Shown one piece after another: positions 36,007-45,427 of a DNA stretch of 64,000 nt; position 1 is the stretch's first letter; each line of letters starts with the position of its first letter. Made by a program: the position numbers and the translations under genes. The stretch is from the NCBI GenBank assembly GCA_900538555.1, contig UPYI01000012.1, positions 44,720 to 108,719 of the forward strand, written 5' to 3'. This DNA is from an uncultured Porphyromonadaceae bacterium. Its GTDB lineage: Bacteria; Bacteroidota; Bacteroidia; Bacteroidales; Barnesiellaceae. A model generated the notes under the pieces. The model made no database searches. It was given only the letters and a program-made list of their open reading frames with translations, and was not told the origin of the DNA.

Positions 36007-37878
36007 ATGAAAAGATTTCGCAACATATTGATCGTAACTTTATCTTTGAGTCTCTTCGCCGCATGCGAAGATTTCCTCGAAGTGAATAACTACGGAGGCA
36101 TCCCCTCCGACGATTTCGTCACCAGTGTAGACAATGCGCAATACGTGGTAAACGGAGCATACTCCGGATTGTACGGTTTGCAGCTTTGGCGGTCGCAAAT
36201 CTACTACTACCTCGATTTCGCCACCAACGAACTGGAATACCGCAAGACCGACGGCAACCTCAAAAATCTGACGAACTTCGGATACAAGACCGAACAGAAT
36301 TTCATCAAAGACTACTGGCGATCGCTCTATCGGCTGATTGCCCGGTCTGACGACGCCTGCTCCAAAATCTGGCGGATGACGAAAGACAACGGCATCATGA
36401 ACAACTTCACCGAGGCTCAGAAAACCGAAACATACCGATTGATCGGCGAATGCTGTTTCCTGCGCGGATTAGGCTATTTCTATCTGGTACGTTCATTCGG
36501 CGACAAACTGCCGTCGCATCCCGAATACGATCCCGCCGGGTTGGGCATTCCCATCCGCGACACATTGGTTTCGGAAAAAGAGCAGCTGATGCGCCCGCGC
36601 AATACACTCAAAGAATCGTGGGACGAGGTGATCCGCAATTTCGAAACCGCCTATCAGTACCTGCCCGCCCAATGGGGTGCCGATAAAATCGGAGCCGCTA
36701 CCAAAGGTGCCGCCGCCGCTTACCTCGGCGAAGTGTATATGTACTTCAAAGAATACGGCGAAGCCAAAACATGGTTCGACCGCGCCATTGAAGCCGGCAA
36801 CTATGCATTGACCGAAAAATACGACTGGAACTTCGACCTCGCGCACGAAAACAATTCCGAATCCATTTTCGAAGTGCAATTCGACAACACCAACAGCGAC
36901 GAGATCGGCAACTATATGTGGCGCAATTTCGGTCCCGATCCCAAATGGTGGGGCGATGTGAATGTCTCGCAAGAATATGTCGATAAGTTCAGCGACGGAT
37001 ATATGCTCTCGCAGGAAGTCTACGACGACCTGATAGCTAATCCCAAAAACTACATCTCGCTCTCCAATCCGCAAAAACTGCTGGCGATATTCGTCCGCCT
37101 CGGATTCGGCGGCGCAATCGGCAAACGGGCTGCCAACAAACAAGATTTCATGGATTTCGTGCCGGTAGGCTGGGACGAACTGGCAGAACAGATCGACACC
37201 GAACTGCAAGCACAGGGTGTGGCAATCGCCCGGTTCAACGTAAAGAAAGACGATCCCTCGTGGGGCACGGAAAACAGTAAATACCTGAAAGTCGTCTTTT
37301 CAGCCGCAGAGCAAGACACCGACCCGCGTCTGTACGCCACCTGCTACGTTCCCAACCGCGACTCTCTGTCGAATTACTGGGACGGGCACGATACCTACAT
37401 GTACACCAACTCGTATTACGGATTCAAAAAATACATCCCGTACAACTCGATCGAAGACTGGGCATCGCAAGGTCTTCCGGGATTCCAAGGCAACAACCCG
37501 ATCAACCAACGCATTTTGCGTCTGGCGGAAGTGTACCTGTTCTATGCCGAAATATACTACCGGCAGAACGATCCGGCAACGGCAGCCGAATATGTGAACA
37601 AGGTGCGCCGCCGCGCTTGGGGGAAACCGATCGACCAAATATCGGAATACGACTACGACACCTCGGAAGGCGACCTGCTCTCCGTCATTGTCAAAGAACG
37701 GGAAAAAGAACTTTGCCTCGAAGGGCGTCTGTTTTTCGACTACCTGCGGTTAGGGTTAGACCGGGAACTCTTCGCATCGCGCGGGTATAACCCGGAAATA
37801 CATCACCGGTTACCGATTCCGCAAGCCGAACGGCAAATCGTCGGAATGGACAAACTCTTGCAGAACGAGGGCTATTGA
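36007..37878 (+). CDS. SusD/RagB-like outer-membrane lipoprotein
   Basis: This 623-residue protein has a lipoprotein signal (LSLSLFAAC, Cys20). The N-terminal part contains LIGECCFLRGLGYFYLVRSFGD and LPSHPEYDPAGLGIPI, and the C-terminal part INQRILRLAEVYLFYAEIYY, VNKVRRRAWG and ERKKE-like EREKELCLEGRLFFDYLRLG followed by HRLPIPQAERQIVGMDKLLQNEGY. These are the standard SusD signatures, including the helical repeats that contact SusC. At 623 residues it is longer than the SusD at 706. It captures glycan at the cell surface for the SusC pore encoded 21 bp upstream. Confidence 0.96.
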   Translation: MKRFRNILIVTLSLSLFAACEDFLEVNNYGGIPSDDFVTSVDNAQYVVNGAYSGLYGLQLWRSQIYYYLDFATNELEYRKTDGNLKNLTNFGYKTEQNFIKDYWRSLYRLIARSDDACSKIWRMTKDNGIMNNFTEAQKTETYRLIGECCFLRGLGYFYLVRSFGDKLPSHPEYDPAGLGIPIRDTLVSEKEQLMRPRNTLKESWDEVIRNFETAYQYLPAQWGADKIGAATKGAAAAYLGEVYMYFKEYGEAKTWFDRAIEAGNYALTEKYDWNFDLAHENNSESIFEVQFDNTNSDEIGNYMWRNFGPDPKWWGDVNVSQEYVDKFSDGYMLSQEVYDDLIANPKNYISLSNPQKLLAIFVRLGFGGAIGKRAANKQDFMDFVPVGWDELAEQIDTELQAQGVAIARFNVKKDDPSWGTENSKYLKVVFSAAEQDTDPRLYATCYVPNRDSLSNYWDGHDTYMYTNSYYGFKKYIPYNSIEDWASQGLPGFQGNNPINQRILRLAEVYLFYAEIYYRQNDPATAAEYVNKVRRRAWGKPIDQISEYDYDTSEGDLLSVIVKEREKELCLEGRLFFDYLRLGLDRELFASRGYNPEIHHRLPIPQAERQIVGMDKLLQNEGY

Positions 37879-37912
37879 TCCGATTTCAAATCCAGAAAAA
37901 TTATTCAACAAA

Positions 37913-37934
37913 TGCCGGAGATTATTCTCCGGCA
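37913..37934 (+). other. Intercistronic hairpin after the SusD gene
   Basis: TGCCGGAG (37913-37920) and CTCCGGCA (37927-37934) form an 8-bp stem around a 6-nt loop, without a T-run. It may lower expression of, or protect the 3' end of, the SusCD message before the CBM9-like gene. Confidence 0.55.
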
Positions 37935-37962
37935 ACAATACTAACCTTTAATTCAACTCACA

Positions 37963-39003
37963 ATGAAAAAAGTACGTACTCTTTTCTCGACCGCTCTCAT
38001 GATTGGAGCCGCGTTCAACCTGTCCGCTCAAAACGAAGGAGAAGATGTTGTCCGCAATTCGATGGATATTTACAAATCTGCCGATGCCGTGAACCTGACA
38101 ATCGACGGCAAATCGGAAGAAGCATTCTGGAATCATCCCTCGAACGTATGGCACGACATCACCCGTGTGGCAGTCAATGCCGTAGGTGAAGCCCCGACCG
38201 ATCCCAAAGGCTACTCAGCCCGTTTCAAAGCCGTTTACGACGACACCTATCTTTATGTATTGGTTGAAGTGACCGACGCTACCGCCATCTATTTCGACGG
38301 TAAAAACGGATTGACCGACTACGACAACGTCGAACTGTTCTTCGGGGCAACCGGCGAACCGCTGGCTTACGGCGAACGCGATGCCCTTCACAATTCCCAA
38401 CTGCGCATGTACCCCGGAATGGAAGACACCAAATACGCCAACTATGCTTCGGGCGGCGGTTACGTAGCTTCGTTTTTCAGCAAAGACGATGATGTTTCCC
38501 TCCTCTCCGGTTTTGAATATGCCTCGGATTGCTCGGCAACCGGTTATACGATGGAAGCCATCATTCCGTGGGAAGTGGTCATTCCGGAAGAAAATGCAGG
38601 CAACATCGCCGAAGGTAAAAAGATCCTGTTCGATATCAACCCGGCTAACGTAAACGTAGAACGTGTAGACCCCACGATCGGCGGTCGCGAAACGATACTT
38701 TCGTGGTCTACCCCGACTTTCGACGCATGGCGTTACAATTGCTGGATGGGCGATATGAATTTCAAAGGCGACCTGTCGTCGGGTATCGAGAAAATCGAAG
38801 CCGGTAAAATGTCTTATGTCATGGACAACGGCGCTTTGACGCTGAACGGCGTGGCAAACGGTACTCCGGTTACAATCTACGACCTGCAAGGACGCACTGT
38901 AAAAACGATCGCTTTTGATGGTGAAATGATCGATCTGAGCGCATTCGCCGACGGAATCTACGTCGTAAAAGCAAACGGCAACACCCTAAAAATCGTTAAG
39001 TAA
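37963..39003 (+). CDS. Exported CBM9-like protein with T9SS-like C-terminal sorting domain
   Basis: This 346-residue protein has a signal peptide (MKKVRTLFSTALMIGAAFNLSAQ). Residues of about 38-265 match the family 9 carbohydrate-binding/DOMON-like fold: LTIDGKSEEAFWNHPSNVWH, ARFKAVYDDTYLYVLVEVTD, DNVELFFGATG, GYTMEAIIPWEVVIPEE and a final ILSWSTPTFDAWRYN. The last about 75 residues (GTPVTIYDLQGRTVKTIAFD, FADGIYVVKANGNTLKIVK) are a T9SS sorting domain, so the protein should be moved to the cell surface by type IX secretion, unlike the lipoproteins normally found at this place in a PUL. It probably binds the glycan of this locus. A terminator follows. Confidence 0.83.
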   Translation: MKKVRTLFSTALMIGAAFNLSAQNEGEDVVRNSMDIYKSADAVNLTIDGKSEEAFWNHPSNVWHDITRVAVNAVGEAPTDPKGYSARFKAVYDDTYLYVLVEVTDATAIYFDGKNGLTDYDNVELFFGATGEPLAYGERDALHNSQLRMYPGMEDTKYANYASGGGYVASFFSKDDDVSLLSGFEYASDCSATGYTMEAIIPWEVVIPEENAGNIAEGKKILFDINPANVNVERVDPTIGGRETILSWSTPTFDAWRYNCWMGDMNFKGDLSSGIEKIEAGKMSYVMDNGALTLNGVANGTPVTIYDLQGRTVKTIAFDGEMIDLSAFADGIYVVKANGNTLKIVK

Positions 39004-39045
39004 AAACACTAACCCTACATAAGGGCTCGTAACCCATTACCAAGA

Positions 39046-39086
39046 AGCGGGCTATGTCGATTCTAAACACATAGCCCGCTCTATTT
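39046..39086 (+). terminator. Terminator after the SusCD-CBM9 operon
   Basis: AGCGGGCTATGT (39046-39057) pairs with ACATAGCCCGCT (39069-39080), a perfect 12-bp stem followed by CTATTT. It separates the importer operon from the enzyme genes that follow. Confidence 0.85.
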
Positions 39087-39114
39087 ATAAAAAATAATAC
39101 GTACATTTACAGCC

Positions 39115-41073
39115 ATGAAAAGAATCGTCGCATTCATCTTATCCGCAATTCTGTTAAACGCTTGCAGCCCGACACAAACACATGAAGTCTGGCTCGACGA
39201 ACTCGACCTCTCGCTCGCCGACCAATCCGCCGGCATCGCCCGCGCCAACCAATCGATGTGGCGCACGCCATTAGTTATCGCAGGCGATACATTTCTTCGA
39301 GGAGTAGGGACACACGCCGACGGAGTATTGCGCATACGGTTGGACGGCAAGACCGAACGGTTCTCCGCAAAAGCCGGAATCGATGCTTCGGCACCCCGGC
39401 ACGAATTGGAAAAAGCCACCGCCGAATTCATTGTGATCGGCGACGGCAAAGAGTTGTGGCGCAGCGGCGTGATGACCGCACAGGATAAAGCCAAAGAAAT
39501 TTCGCTCGATACACACGGCATCCGCTCATTGATTCTGCAAGTCAGTGCGGCAGGCGACGGCATCACCGGCGACCGGGCTGACTGGGTAGATGCGCGGTTC
39601 GCCGTAGCCGGGAAAGACCCGGTGACCGCATACCGCGACCGCGAAGCGGAATACATACTGACTCCAAAACCGGATAAAGCCCCCCACATCAACGCGCCCT
39701 ACCTCTATGGAGCTACACCGGGGGCACCGTTCCGTTTCATCGTTCCGGTATCGGGAGAACGCCCGATACGGATCACAGCCGACAAATTGCCCGAAGGACT
39801 GACACTCGACGAAACAACCGGCATCATCACCGGAACAGCACCCGACCGAGGCGATTATACGATTAACATAACGGCTGCCAACCGTTACGGCACGGACAAC
39901 AACCGGCTTACGATCAAGGTCGGCGACCGGATTGCCCTGACCCCGCCTATGGGCTGGAACAGCTGGAACGTATTCGGCGAAGATATCGACGAACAAAAAA
40001 TCAAGGAAATAGCCGATGCCATGGTTGCCCTGCATCTGCCCGATTACGGCTATGCCTACATCAATATCGACGACGGATGGCAAGGCAAACGGGGCGGGAA
40101 ATACAACGCGATACAGTGCAACGAGAAGTTTCCCGACATGAAAGCTCTGGTCGATTACGTGCACGGCAAAGGACTGAAAATCGGCATATACTCCTCGCCG
40201 TGGGTACAGACATTCGCCGGGTTTGTAGGCGGTAGCGCCGATACGCCCGACGGACAAGTAATCGACTCTTCGCGGCGTACCGGGAAATACGATTTTTCCG
40301 CCAACGACGTAAAGCAATGGGCGGAATGGGGCTTCGATTACCTGAAATACGACTGGGTCACCAACGATGTCGAGAATACCACGGTCATGAACCGGTTGCT
40401 GCGCGACAGCGGTCGCGACATCGTGTTCAGTATCTCGAATGCCGCCCCCTTCGAGCTTGCCGACCGGTGGATGGAGCTGACAAACACCTGGCGTACCACC
40501 GGCGACATCGTAGACACGTGGTGCAGCATGACCAATATCGGATTCATGCAGAACCGCTGGCAACCGTTCGCCGGGAACGGACACTGGAACGATCCGGACA
40601 TGCTGGTCGTCGGCAAAGTGGGTTGGGGCGACGATATACACACGACCCGGCTTTCGCCCGACGAACAATATACGCACATAACCTTGTGGTCGGTTCTGGC
40701 AGCTCCCCTGCTTGCCGGATGCGACCTGCGCCTGATGGACGACTTCACCCTAAGCCTGCTATGCAACCGGGAGGTAATTGCCGTCGATCAAGACCCTGCC
40801 GGAATACAAGGACAACGCATCAAAGCCGACGGCAGCAACTCTACCGAAGTATGGGCGCGTCCCTTGCACGACGGATCGGTTGCGGTAGCCTTGTTCAACC
40901 GCTCCGAGATACGACAAAAAATCACGGTTTCGTGGGAGGAATTAGGTATTGAAGGTCGCCAAAGCGTAAGAGATTTATGGAGACAAAAAGACTTGAAACC
41001 ACAAAATAAGAAATTCTCCGCCGACGTACCGTCGCACGGAACAGTATTTATCCGATTAACCCCTGTATCATGA
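39115..41073 (+). CDS. GH27 alpha-galactosidase with NPCBM-like and Ig-like N-terminal domains
   Basis: This 652-residue lipoprotein (ILLNAC, Cys17) starts with an NPCBM-like domain (about 25-165: GDTFLRGVGTHADGVLRIRL, DWVDARFAVAG) and an Ig-like domain of the putative-Ig type (RPIRITADKLPEGLTLDETT). The GH27 catalytic barrel covers about 275-560: PPMGWNSWNVFG, YGYAYINIDDGW, GFDYLKYDWV (Asp413 expected nucleophile) and GHWNDPDMLVVG (Asp495 likely acid/base). A C-terminal beta domain follows (HDGSVAVALFNRSEIRQ). The enzyme would remove terminal alpha-linked galactose in the periplasm. Its stop overlaps the next start by 4 bp, showing translational coupling to the esterase. Confidence 0.95.
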   Translation: MKRIVAFILSAILLNACSPTQTHEVWLDELDLSLADQSAGIARANQSMWRTPLVIAGDTFLRGVGTHADGVLRIRLDGKTERFSAKAGIDASAPRHELEKATAEFIVIGDGKELWRSGVMTAQDKAKEISLDTHGIRSLILQVSAAGDGITGDRADWVDARFAVAGKDPVTAYRDREAEYILTPKPDKAPHINAPYLYGATPGAPFRFIVPVSGERPIRITADKLPEGLTLDETTGIITGTAPDRGDYTINITAANRYGTDNNRLTIKVGDRIALTPPMGWNSWNVFGEDIDEQKIKEIADAMVALHLPDYGYAYINIDDGWQGKRGGKYNAIQCNEKFPDMKALVDYVHGKGLKIGIYSSPWVQTFAGFVGGSADTPDGQVIDSSRRTGKYDFSANDVKQWAEWGFDYLKYDWVTNDVENTTVMNRLLRDSGRDIVFSISNAAPFELADRWMELTNTWRTTGDIVDTWCSMTNIGFMQNRWQPFAGNGHWNDPDMLVVGKVGWGDDIHTTRLSPDEQYTHITLWSVLAAPLLAGCDLRLMDDFTLSLLCNREVIAVDQDPAGIQGQRIKADGSNSTEVWARPLHDGSVAVALFNRSEIRQKITVSWEELGIEGRQSVRDLWRQKDLKPQNKKFSADVPSHGTVFIRLTPVS

Positions 41074-41888
41074 AACGATTGACCCATGCGTTGCTCTGTA
41101 TGCTCGCGTTCGTATGGACGGCAACAGCCGCAAATCCGACTCATACGATCAATTTCACTGCCGGTGGCGGAAGCCCGAAATCGGCACAAATCAATGTCTA
41201 CCTGCCCCAGCAAAGCAACGGTGCGGCAGTCATTATCTGCCCGGGCGGCGGATACAGCTACCTCGAACCGGTAAAAGAAGGCAGTGCTTTTGCCCCGTGG
41301 TTCAACGACATGGGCTTCGCCCTCATCGTGCTTCGTTACCGCATGCCTGCCGGTGAAGCCGCAGTACCCCTCGCCGATGCCGAAACCGCCATGCGCATCG
41401 TCCGCGAACATGCCGCCGAGTGGCGTATCGACCCGGATAAAATCGGTATCATGGGGGCTTCCGCCGGCGGTCACCTGGCATCGACACTGGCAACGCAATG
41501 CCGGCCGGAAAACCGTCCGGCATTCCAGATACTGCTCTACCCGGTCATCACGATGGAAGAAGGGATAACCCACGCCGGATCGAGAGAAAACTTATTGGGA
41601 AAATCGCCTAAGAAAAAATCGGTTACCGACTATTCCAACGAAACACGGGTAACCGAAAACACGCCACCGGCATTCATTGCACTCAGCCACGACGACAAAA
41701 CCGTTCCGTCGGAAAACAGCATAAGATATTACCGTGCCCTGTCTGCCCATCAAGTACCTGCCGAACTGCATATCTATCCTACCGGCGGACACGGCTGGGG
41801 ATTCAGCAAACAGTTTGCCTACCACCAGCAACTGGAAACAGCCCTGCGCCAATGGTTGGAATGCACCGTGCTGCATCCGGAACGTTAA
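41070..41888 (+). CDS. Alpha/beta-hydrolase, BD-FAE/acetylesterase-like
   Basis: This 272-residue protein has a signal peptide (MKRLTHALLCMLAFVWTATA). It carries GGGYSYLEPVKEG (oxyanion-hole HGGG variant), GIMGASAGGHLAS with Ser131 as nucleophile, an acid near ALSHDDKTVPSEN and the catalytic His in PTGGHGWGF. These motifs match the acetylxylan-esterase or feruloyl-esterase-like branch of the alpha/beta hydrolases. It would remove acetyl or acyl groups from the glycan and so expose it to the glycosidases. The gene overlaps the GH27 gene by 4 bp (ATGA). Confidence 0.9.
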   Translation: MKRLTHALLCMLAFVWTATAANPTHTINFTAGGGSPKSAQINVYLPQQSNGAAVIICPGGGYSYLEPVKEGSAFAPWFNDMGFALIVLRYRMPAGEAAVPLADAETAMRIVREHAAEWRIDPDKIGIMGASAGGHLASTLATQCRPENRPAFQILLYPVITMEEGITHAGSRENLLGKSPKKKSVTDYSNETRVTENTPPAFIALSHDDKTVPSENSIRYYRALSAHQVPAELHIYPTGGHGWGFSKQFAYHQQLETALRQWLECTVLHPER

Positions 41889-42025
41889 TATACGAAACAT
41901 CGCAAAAGAAAAAGATACCTGTTTAAAAACAAAACGATAAAACACAATCCAACAACCAGGATCTGCCGAAACGGATATGCGGATCTTGCCGAAACAAAAC
42001 GTCTACCATTAATTAAAACACCGAT

Positions 42026-45000
42026 ATGAAACGATTTTTTTTCTTTCCTCTGGCTTTCGCTCTGACCGGTAATATCGCCGCTCAACAAAGCGACCGTTAC
42101 GCTGAAATCACCGATCCGAACGTACCTGAAATACATCAGGTCGCACCGCGTGCCAGCTTTTTCTCATTCCTCACCGAAGATGCCGCGTTACAGAACAATC
42201 CGGCAAACGGAGCCGATTATCTCCTGCTCAACGGCAAATGGAAATTTCATTTCACCGAAAATTTCGCAGATCGTCCCACCGATTTCATGAATGCCGACTG
42301 CGACATCAGCCGCTGGCACGATATTCAAGTTCCGGGCAACTGGGAACTGCAAGGGTTCGGCACTCCGATCTACGCCAATGTCGGCTATGAATTTATTTCG
42401 AAAGGATACGGGAAATACCTCCAAAAAGCCAATCCGCCGTATGTTCCGAAAGAGTGGAACCCGACCGGAACATACCGCCGCAATTTCACCGTTCCGGAAT
42501 CATGGGACGGCAAAGAGATCTACCTCAGTGCCGATTGCGTAAAGGGTGCAGCCTATTTCTATGTAAACGGGAAATTCGCAGGCATGAGCAAACTCTCGAA
42601 GACCCCTGCCCGTTTCGACATCACGCCGTTCGTCACCACCGGAAAAAATACCTTAGCCGTACAGGTACACCGCTTCTCGGACGGGAACTACCTCGAAGGT
42701 CAGGATTTCTGGCGGCTCTCCGGCTTTGAGCGCGACGTCTACCTCTACGCCCAACCCAAAGTACACATCGCCGATTTCTTTGCCCGCACACCGCTCGACC
42801 CGTCGTTCCGCAACGGTATGTTATCGCTCGACATCGACGTGACCAACCTTACCGGCGACACACAGACCCGCACCATCGCCTACCGGATAACCGATGCCGC
42901 AGGGAAAACCGTAGCTGCCGACAGCCGCACGGAAGCCATTACGGCAGGCAGCAGCCGCACAACCGCTTTCGAAACGCAAATAGACAACGTTGCGGCTTGG
43001 ACTGCCGAAACGCCGAACCTGTACACGTTGCTGATCTCGTTGAAAGACGAGAACGGGAAAGTGACCGAAGCCATATCCGACCGGATCGGATTCCGTACAA
43101 TCGAAGTGACCGACGGACAATTGCTCGTAAACGGACAACCGATACTCGTGAAAGGCGTGAACATACACGAACATAACGACGCGACCGGACACTACGTTTC
43201 CGAAGAGCTGATGCTGAAAGATTTCGCCCTGTGGAAACAATTTAACGTCAATACCGTGCGCACCTGCCACTACCCGCAACAGGAACGGTTCTACGACCTG
43301 TGCGACGAATACGGTATCTACGTCATCGACGAATGCAATATCGAGGCTCACGGTATCGGTTACGACCGGAAGAAAGGCGGGACACTCGCCAACGATCTCC
43401 GATTCGCCAAAGCGCACATGATGCGTACGCAACAGGCGATCGAACGCGACAAGAACCATCCGTCGGTCATCGTCTGGTCTCTCGGCAACGAATCGGGCAA
43501 CGGCGTATGTTTCTACGACACCTACCGCTGGCTGGCATCGCGCGACCACTCCCGTCCGATTCAGTACGAACAAGCCGGGCTGGAATGGAATACCGACATC
43601 GTATGCCCGATGTATTGGAGCCCGAAACAGATCGAAGAATATGCACAAAACCCCGAATCGGATCGTCCGTTGATCCTTTGCGAATACGCCCACGCGATGG
43701 GCAACAGTCTGGGCAACTTCCAGGACTATTGGAACGTGATCGAAAGAAACCGGTTGTTGCAAGGCGGTTGTATCTGGGACTGGGTGGATCAGGGCATCCG
43801 CATGAAAAATGCACAAGGCAAAACCTACTGGGCTTACGGAGGCGATTTCGGAGATGAGGGCGTACCGTCGGAAGGCAACTTCTGTATCAACGGTATGGTC
43901 TACCCCGACCGCACGGTAAAACCTTATACCTACGAAATGAAGAAAGTGTACCAGAACATCAAGTTCCGCAACTTCGATCCCGAAGCCGGCACGGTAGAAG
44001 TATTCAACCAGTTCTTCTTCACGTCGCTCGACAAATACGAATTCTCATACACCATAACCGGAAACGGCAAAGTATTGAAGGCCGGAACATTCACAGTCAA
44101 AGCAGCTCCGCAGCAAAGCCAGACAGTGAAGATCGAAGGTATTCCCGCCGGGGTGGAAAGCCCGGTCGATTACCGCATCCGGTTCGAAGCCCGCACGGCA
44201 CAGGCTGAACCGTTGCTGAATGCCGGACATATCGTGGCAGCAGAGCAGATGCCGTTCAATATCTACAAAAAAGAAGCGGCTTCGCTGGCAAGCGGCAAAA
44301 TGTCCATGCAGGAAAAAGAGAACCGCATCACCATATCGGGCAAAGATTTCAAAGCGGTATTCGACCGCGAATCGGGTATCATGACCTCCTATCGCTACAA
44401 AGGCTCGGAATATATCCACGACGGATTCGGCATGCGCCCCGCATTCTGGCGTGCCCCGCTCGACAACGACTACGGATTCAATCTCCCGCAGTTGGCAGGG
44501 GCATGGAAAGAGGCGACTTACCGCACACTCCGCCCGAAAACAATGGACGTACGCTTCAATGCCGAAACGAACACCTACAAAATAGCCTGTCTATATAAAT
44601 ATCCGGAAACCAACTCGGAATGGAGCATATTCTATACGATCTATGCCGACGGTATCATAAAGGTAAACAACGTATTCACCGTAAACGACCGCGAGCAGCC
44701 GATGATTCCTCGTATCGGACTGCGGATGCAACTCCCGGCTTCGTTCGGCAAATGGTCGTACTACGGTCGCGGTCCGTTGGAAAACTACTGCGACAGGAAC
44801 AGCGGTTCGTTCGTAGACCGTTACGATACGACCGTTGCCGACAACTACGAACCCTATATCCGTCCGCAGGAAAACGGACACCGCACCGATGTATATTGGA
44901 GCGCACTCTACAACCGGAGCGGTAAAGGTATACTGATCGTAGCCGACAAGACCTTCGAAATGAACGTATCGAATTATCCGATGGAGACACTCGACAGCGG

Positions 45001-45253
45001 CGACCAACGCCACGACGGTTTGCAACGCCCTGCCGTACCGGCACAACGCCACACGTTCGATGCCCAACCGCAGGAACTCATCGACCTCTTTATAGACTAT
45101 CGCATGATGGGAATCGGCGGCGACAACTCGTGGGGTGCAAAACCGCACGAAGAATACCGGATCGAATTACGTCCCGGCACCATACAGTTCGGATTTGCAT
45201 GGGTACCCTTCAAATCGGTGTCTCAAATCGAATCACTCATCAAACAATATTAA
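42026..45253 (+). CDS. GH2 beta-galactosidase, LacZ-like
   Basis: This 1075-residue protein has a signal peptide (MKRFFFFPLAFALTGNIAAQ) and the five-domain LacZ layout: jelly roll (about 35-270, WELQGFGTPIYANVGYEF, FWRLSGFERDVYLYA), Ig-like, TIM barrel with VNTVRTCHYPQ and WSLGNESGNG (Glu489 acid/base) and ILCEYAHAMGNSLG (Glu553 nucleophile), then Ig-like and a C-terminal supersandwich (GRGPLENYCDRNSG, DNSWGAKPHEEYRI). It would hydrolyse terminal beta-galactosides in the periplasm or surface. A 137-bp gap separates it from the esterase gene, so a shared transcript is possible but not certain. Confidence 0.96.
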   Translation: MKRFFFFPLAFALTGNIAAQQSDRYAEITDPNVPEIHQVAPRASFFSFLTEDAALQNNPANGADYLLLNGKWKFHFTENFADRPTDFMNADCDISRWHDIQVPGNWELQGFGTPIYANVGYEFISKGYGKYLQKANPPYVPKEWNPTGTYRRNFTVPESWDGKEIYLSADCVKGAAYFYVNGKFAGMSKLSKTPARFDITPFVTTGKNTLAVQVHRFSDGNYLEGQDFWRLSGFERDVYLYAQPKVHIADFFARTPLDPSFRNGMLSLDIDVTNLTGDTQTRTIAYRITDAAGKTVAADSRTEAITAGSSRTTAFETQIDNVAAWTAETPNLYTLLISLKDENGKVTEAISDRIGFRTIEVTDGQLLVNGQPILVKGVNIHEHNDATGHYVSEELMLKDFALWKQFNVNTVRTCHYPQQERFYDLCDEYGIYVIDECNIEAHGIGYDRKKGGTLANDLRFAKAHMMRTQQAIERDKNHPSVIVWSLGNESGNGVCFYDTYRWLASRDHSRPIQYEQAGLEWNTDIVCPMYWSPKQIEEYAQNPESDRPLILCEYAHAMGNSLGNFQDYWNVIERNRLLQGGCIWDWVDQGIRMKNAQGKTYWAYGGDFGDEGVPSEGNFCINGMVYPDRTVKPYTYEMKKVYQNIKFRNFDPEAGTVEVFNQFFFTSLDKYEFSYTITGNGKVLKAGTFTVKAAPQQSQTVKIEGIPAGVESPVDYRIRFEARTAQAEPLLNAGHIVAAEQMPFNIYKKEAASLASGKMSMQEKENRITISGKDFKAVFDRESGIMTSYRYKGSEYIHDGFGMRPAFWRAPLDNDYGFNLPQLAGAWKEATYRTLRPKTMDVRFNAETNTYKIACLYKYPETNSEWSIFYTIYADGIIKVNNVFTVNDREQPMIPRIGLRMQLPASFGKWSYYGRGPLENYCDRNSGSFVDRYDTTVADNYEPYIRPQENGHRTDVYWSALYNRSGKGILIVADKTFEMNVSNYPMETLDSGDQRHDGLQRPAVPAQRHTFDAQPQELIDLFIDYRMMGIGGDNSWGAKPHEEYRIELRPGTIQFGFAWVPFKSVSQIESLIKQY

Positions 45254-45300
45254 GATTCATGACGATGTGTCATGTATTTTAAACATTCTTACGCACCGGA

Positions 45301-45342
45301 AAGGGGTTGTATCGAAATGAAACGTTCGATGCAATCCCTTTT
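45301..45342 (+). terminator. Hairpin terminator after the GH2 gene
   Basis: AAGGGGTTGTATCGAA (45301-45316) pairs with TTCGATGCAATCCCTTTT (45325-45342), with G-U pairs, around an 8-nt loop. The 5' arm is identical to the hairpin at 11778-11793, so both belong to one repeated terminator family. Confidence 0.75.
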
Positions 45343-45427
45343 CAAGGCGTCAGGATGGCAGAGATGCAAAACAACATTCGGCACATCGCCTTTTCGTACA
45401 AAAACCTACATCACAATACGAAAGTCC

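Noticed and set aside
45272..45427. Longer N-terminus for the SGNH hydrolase
   Set aside because: It would translate the terminator hairpin of the GH2 gene; the signal peptide starts at 45428.
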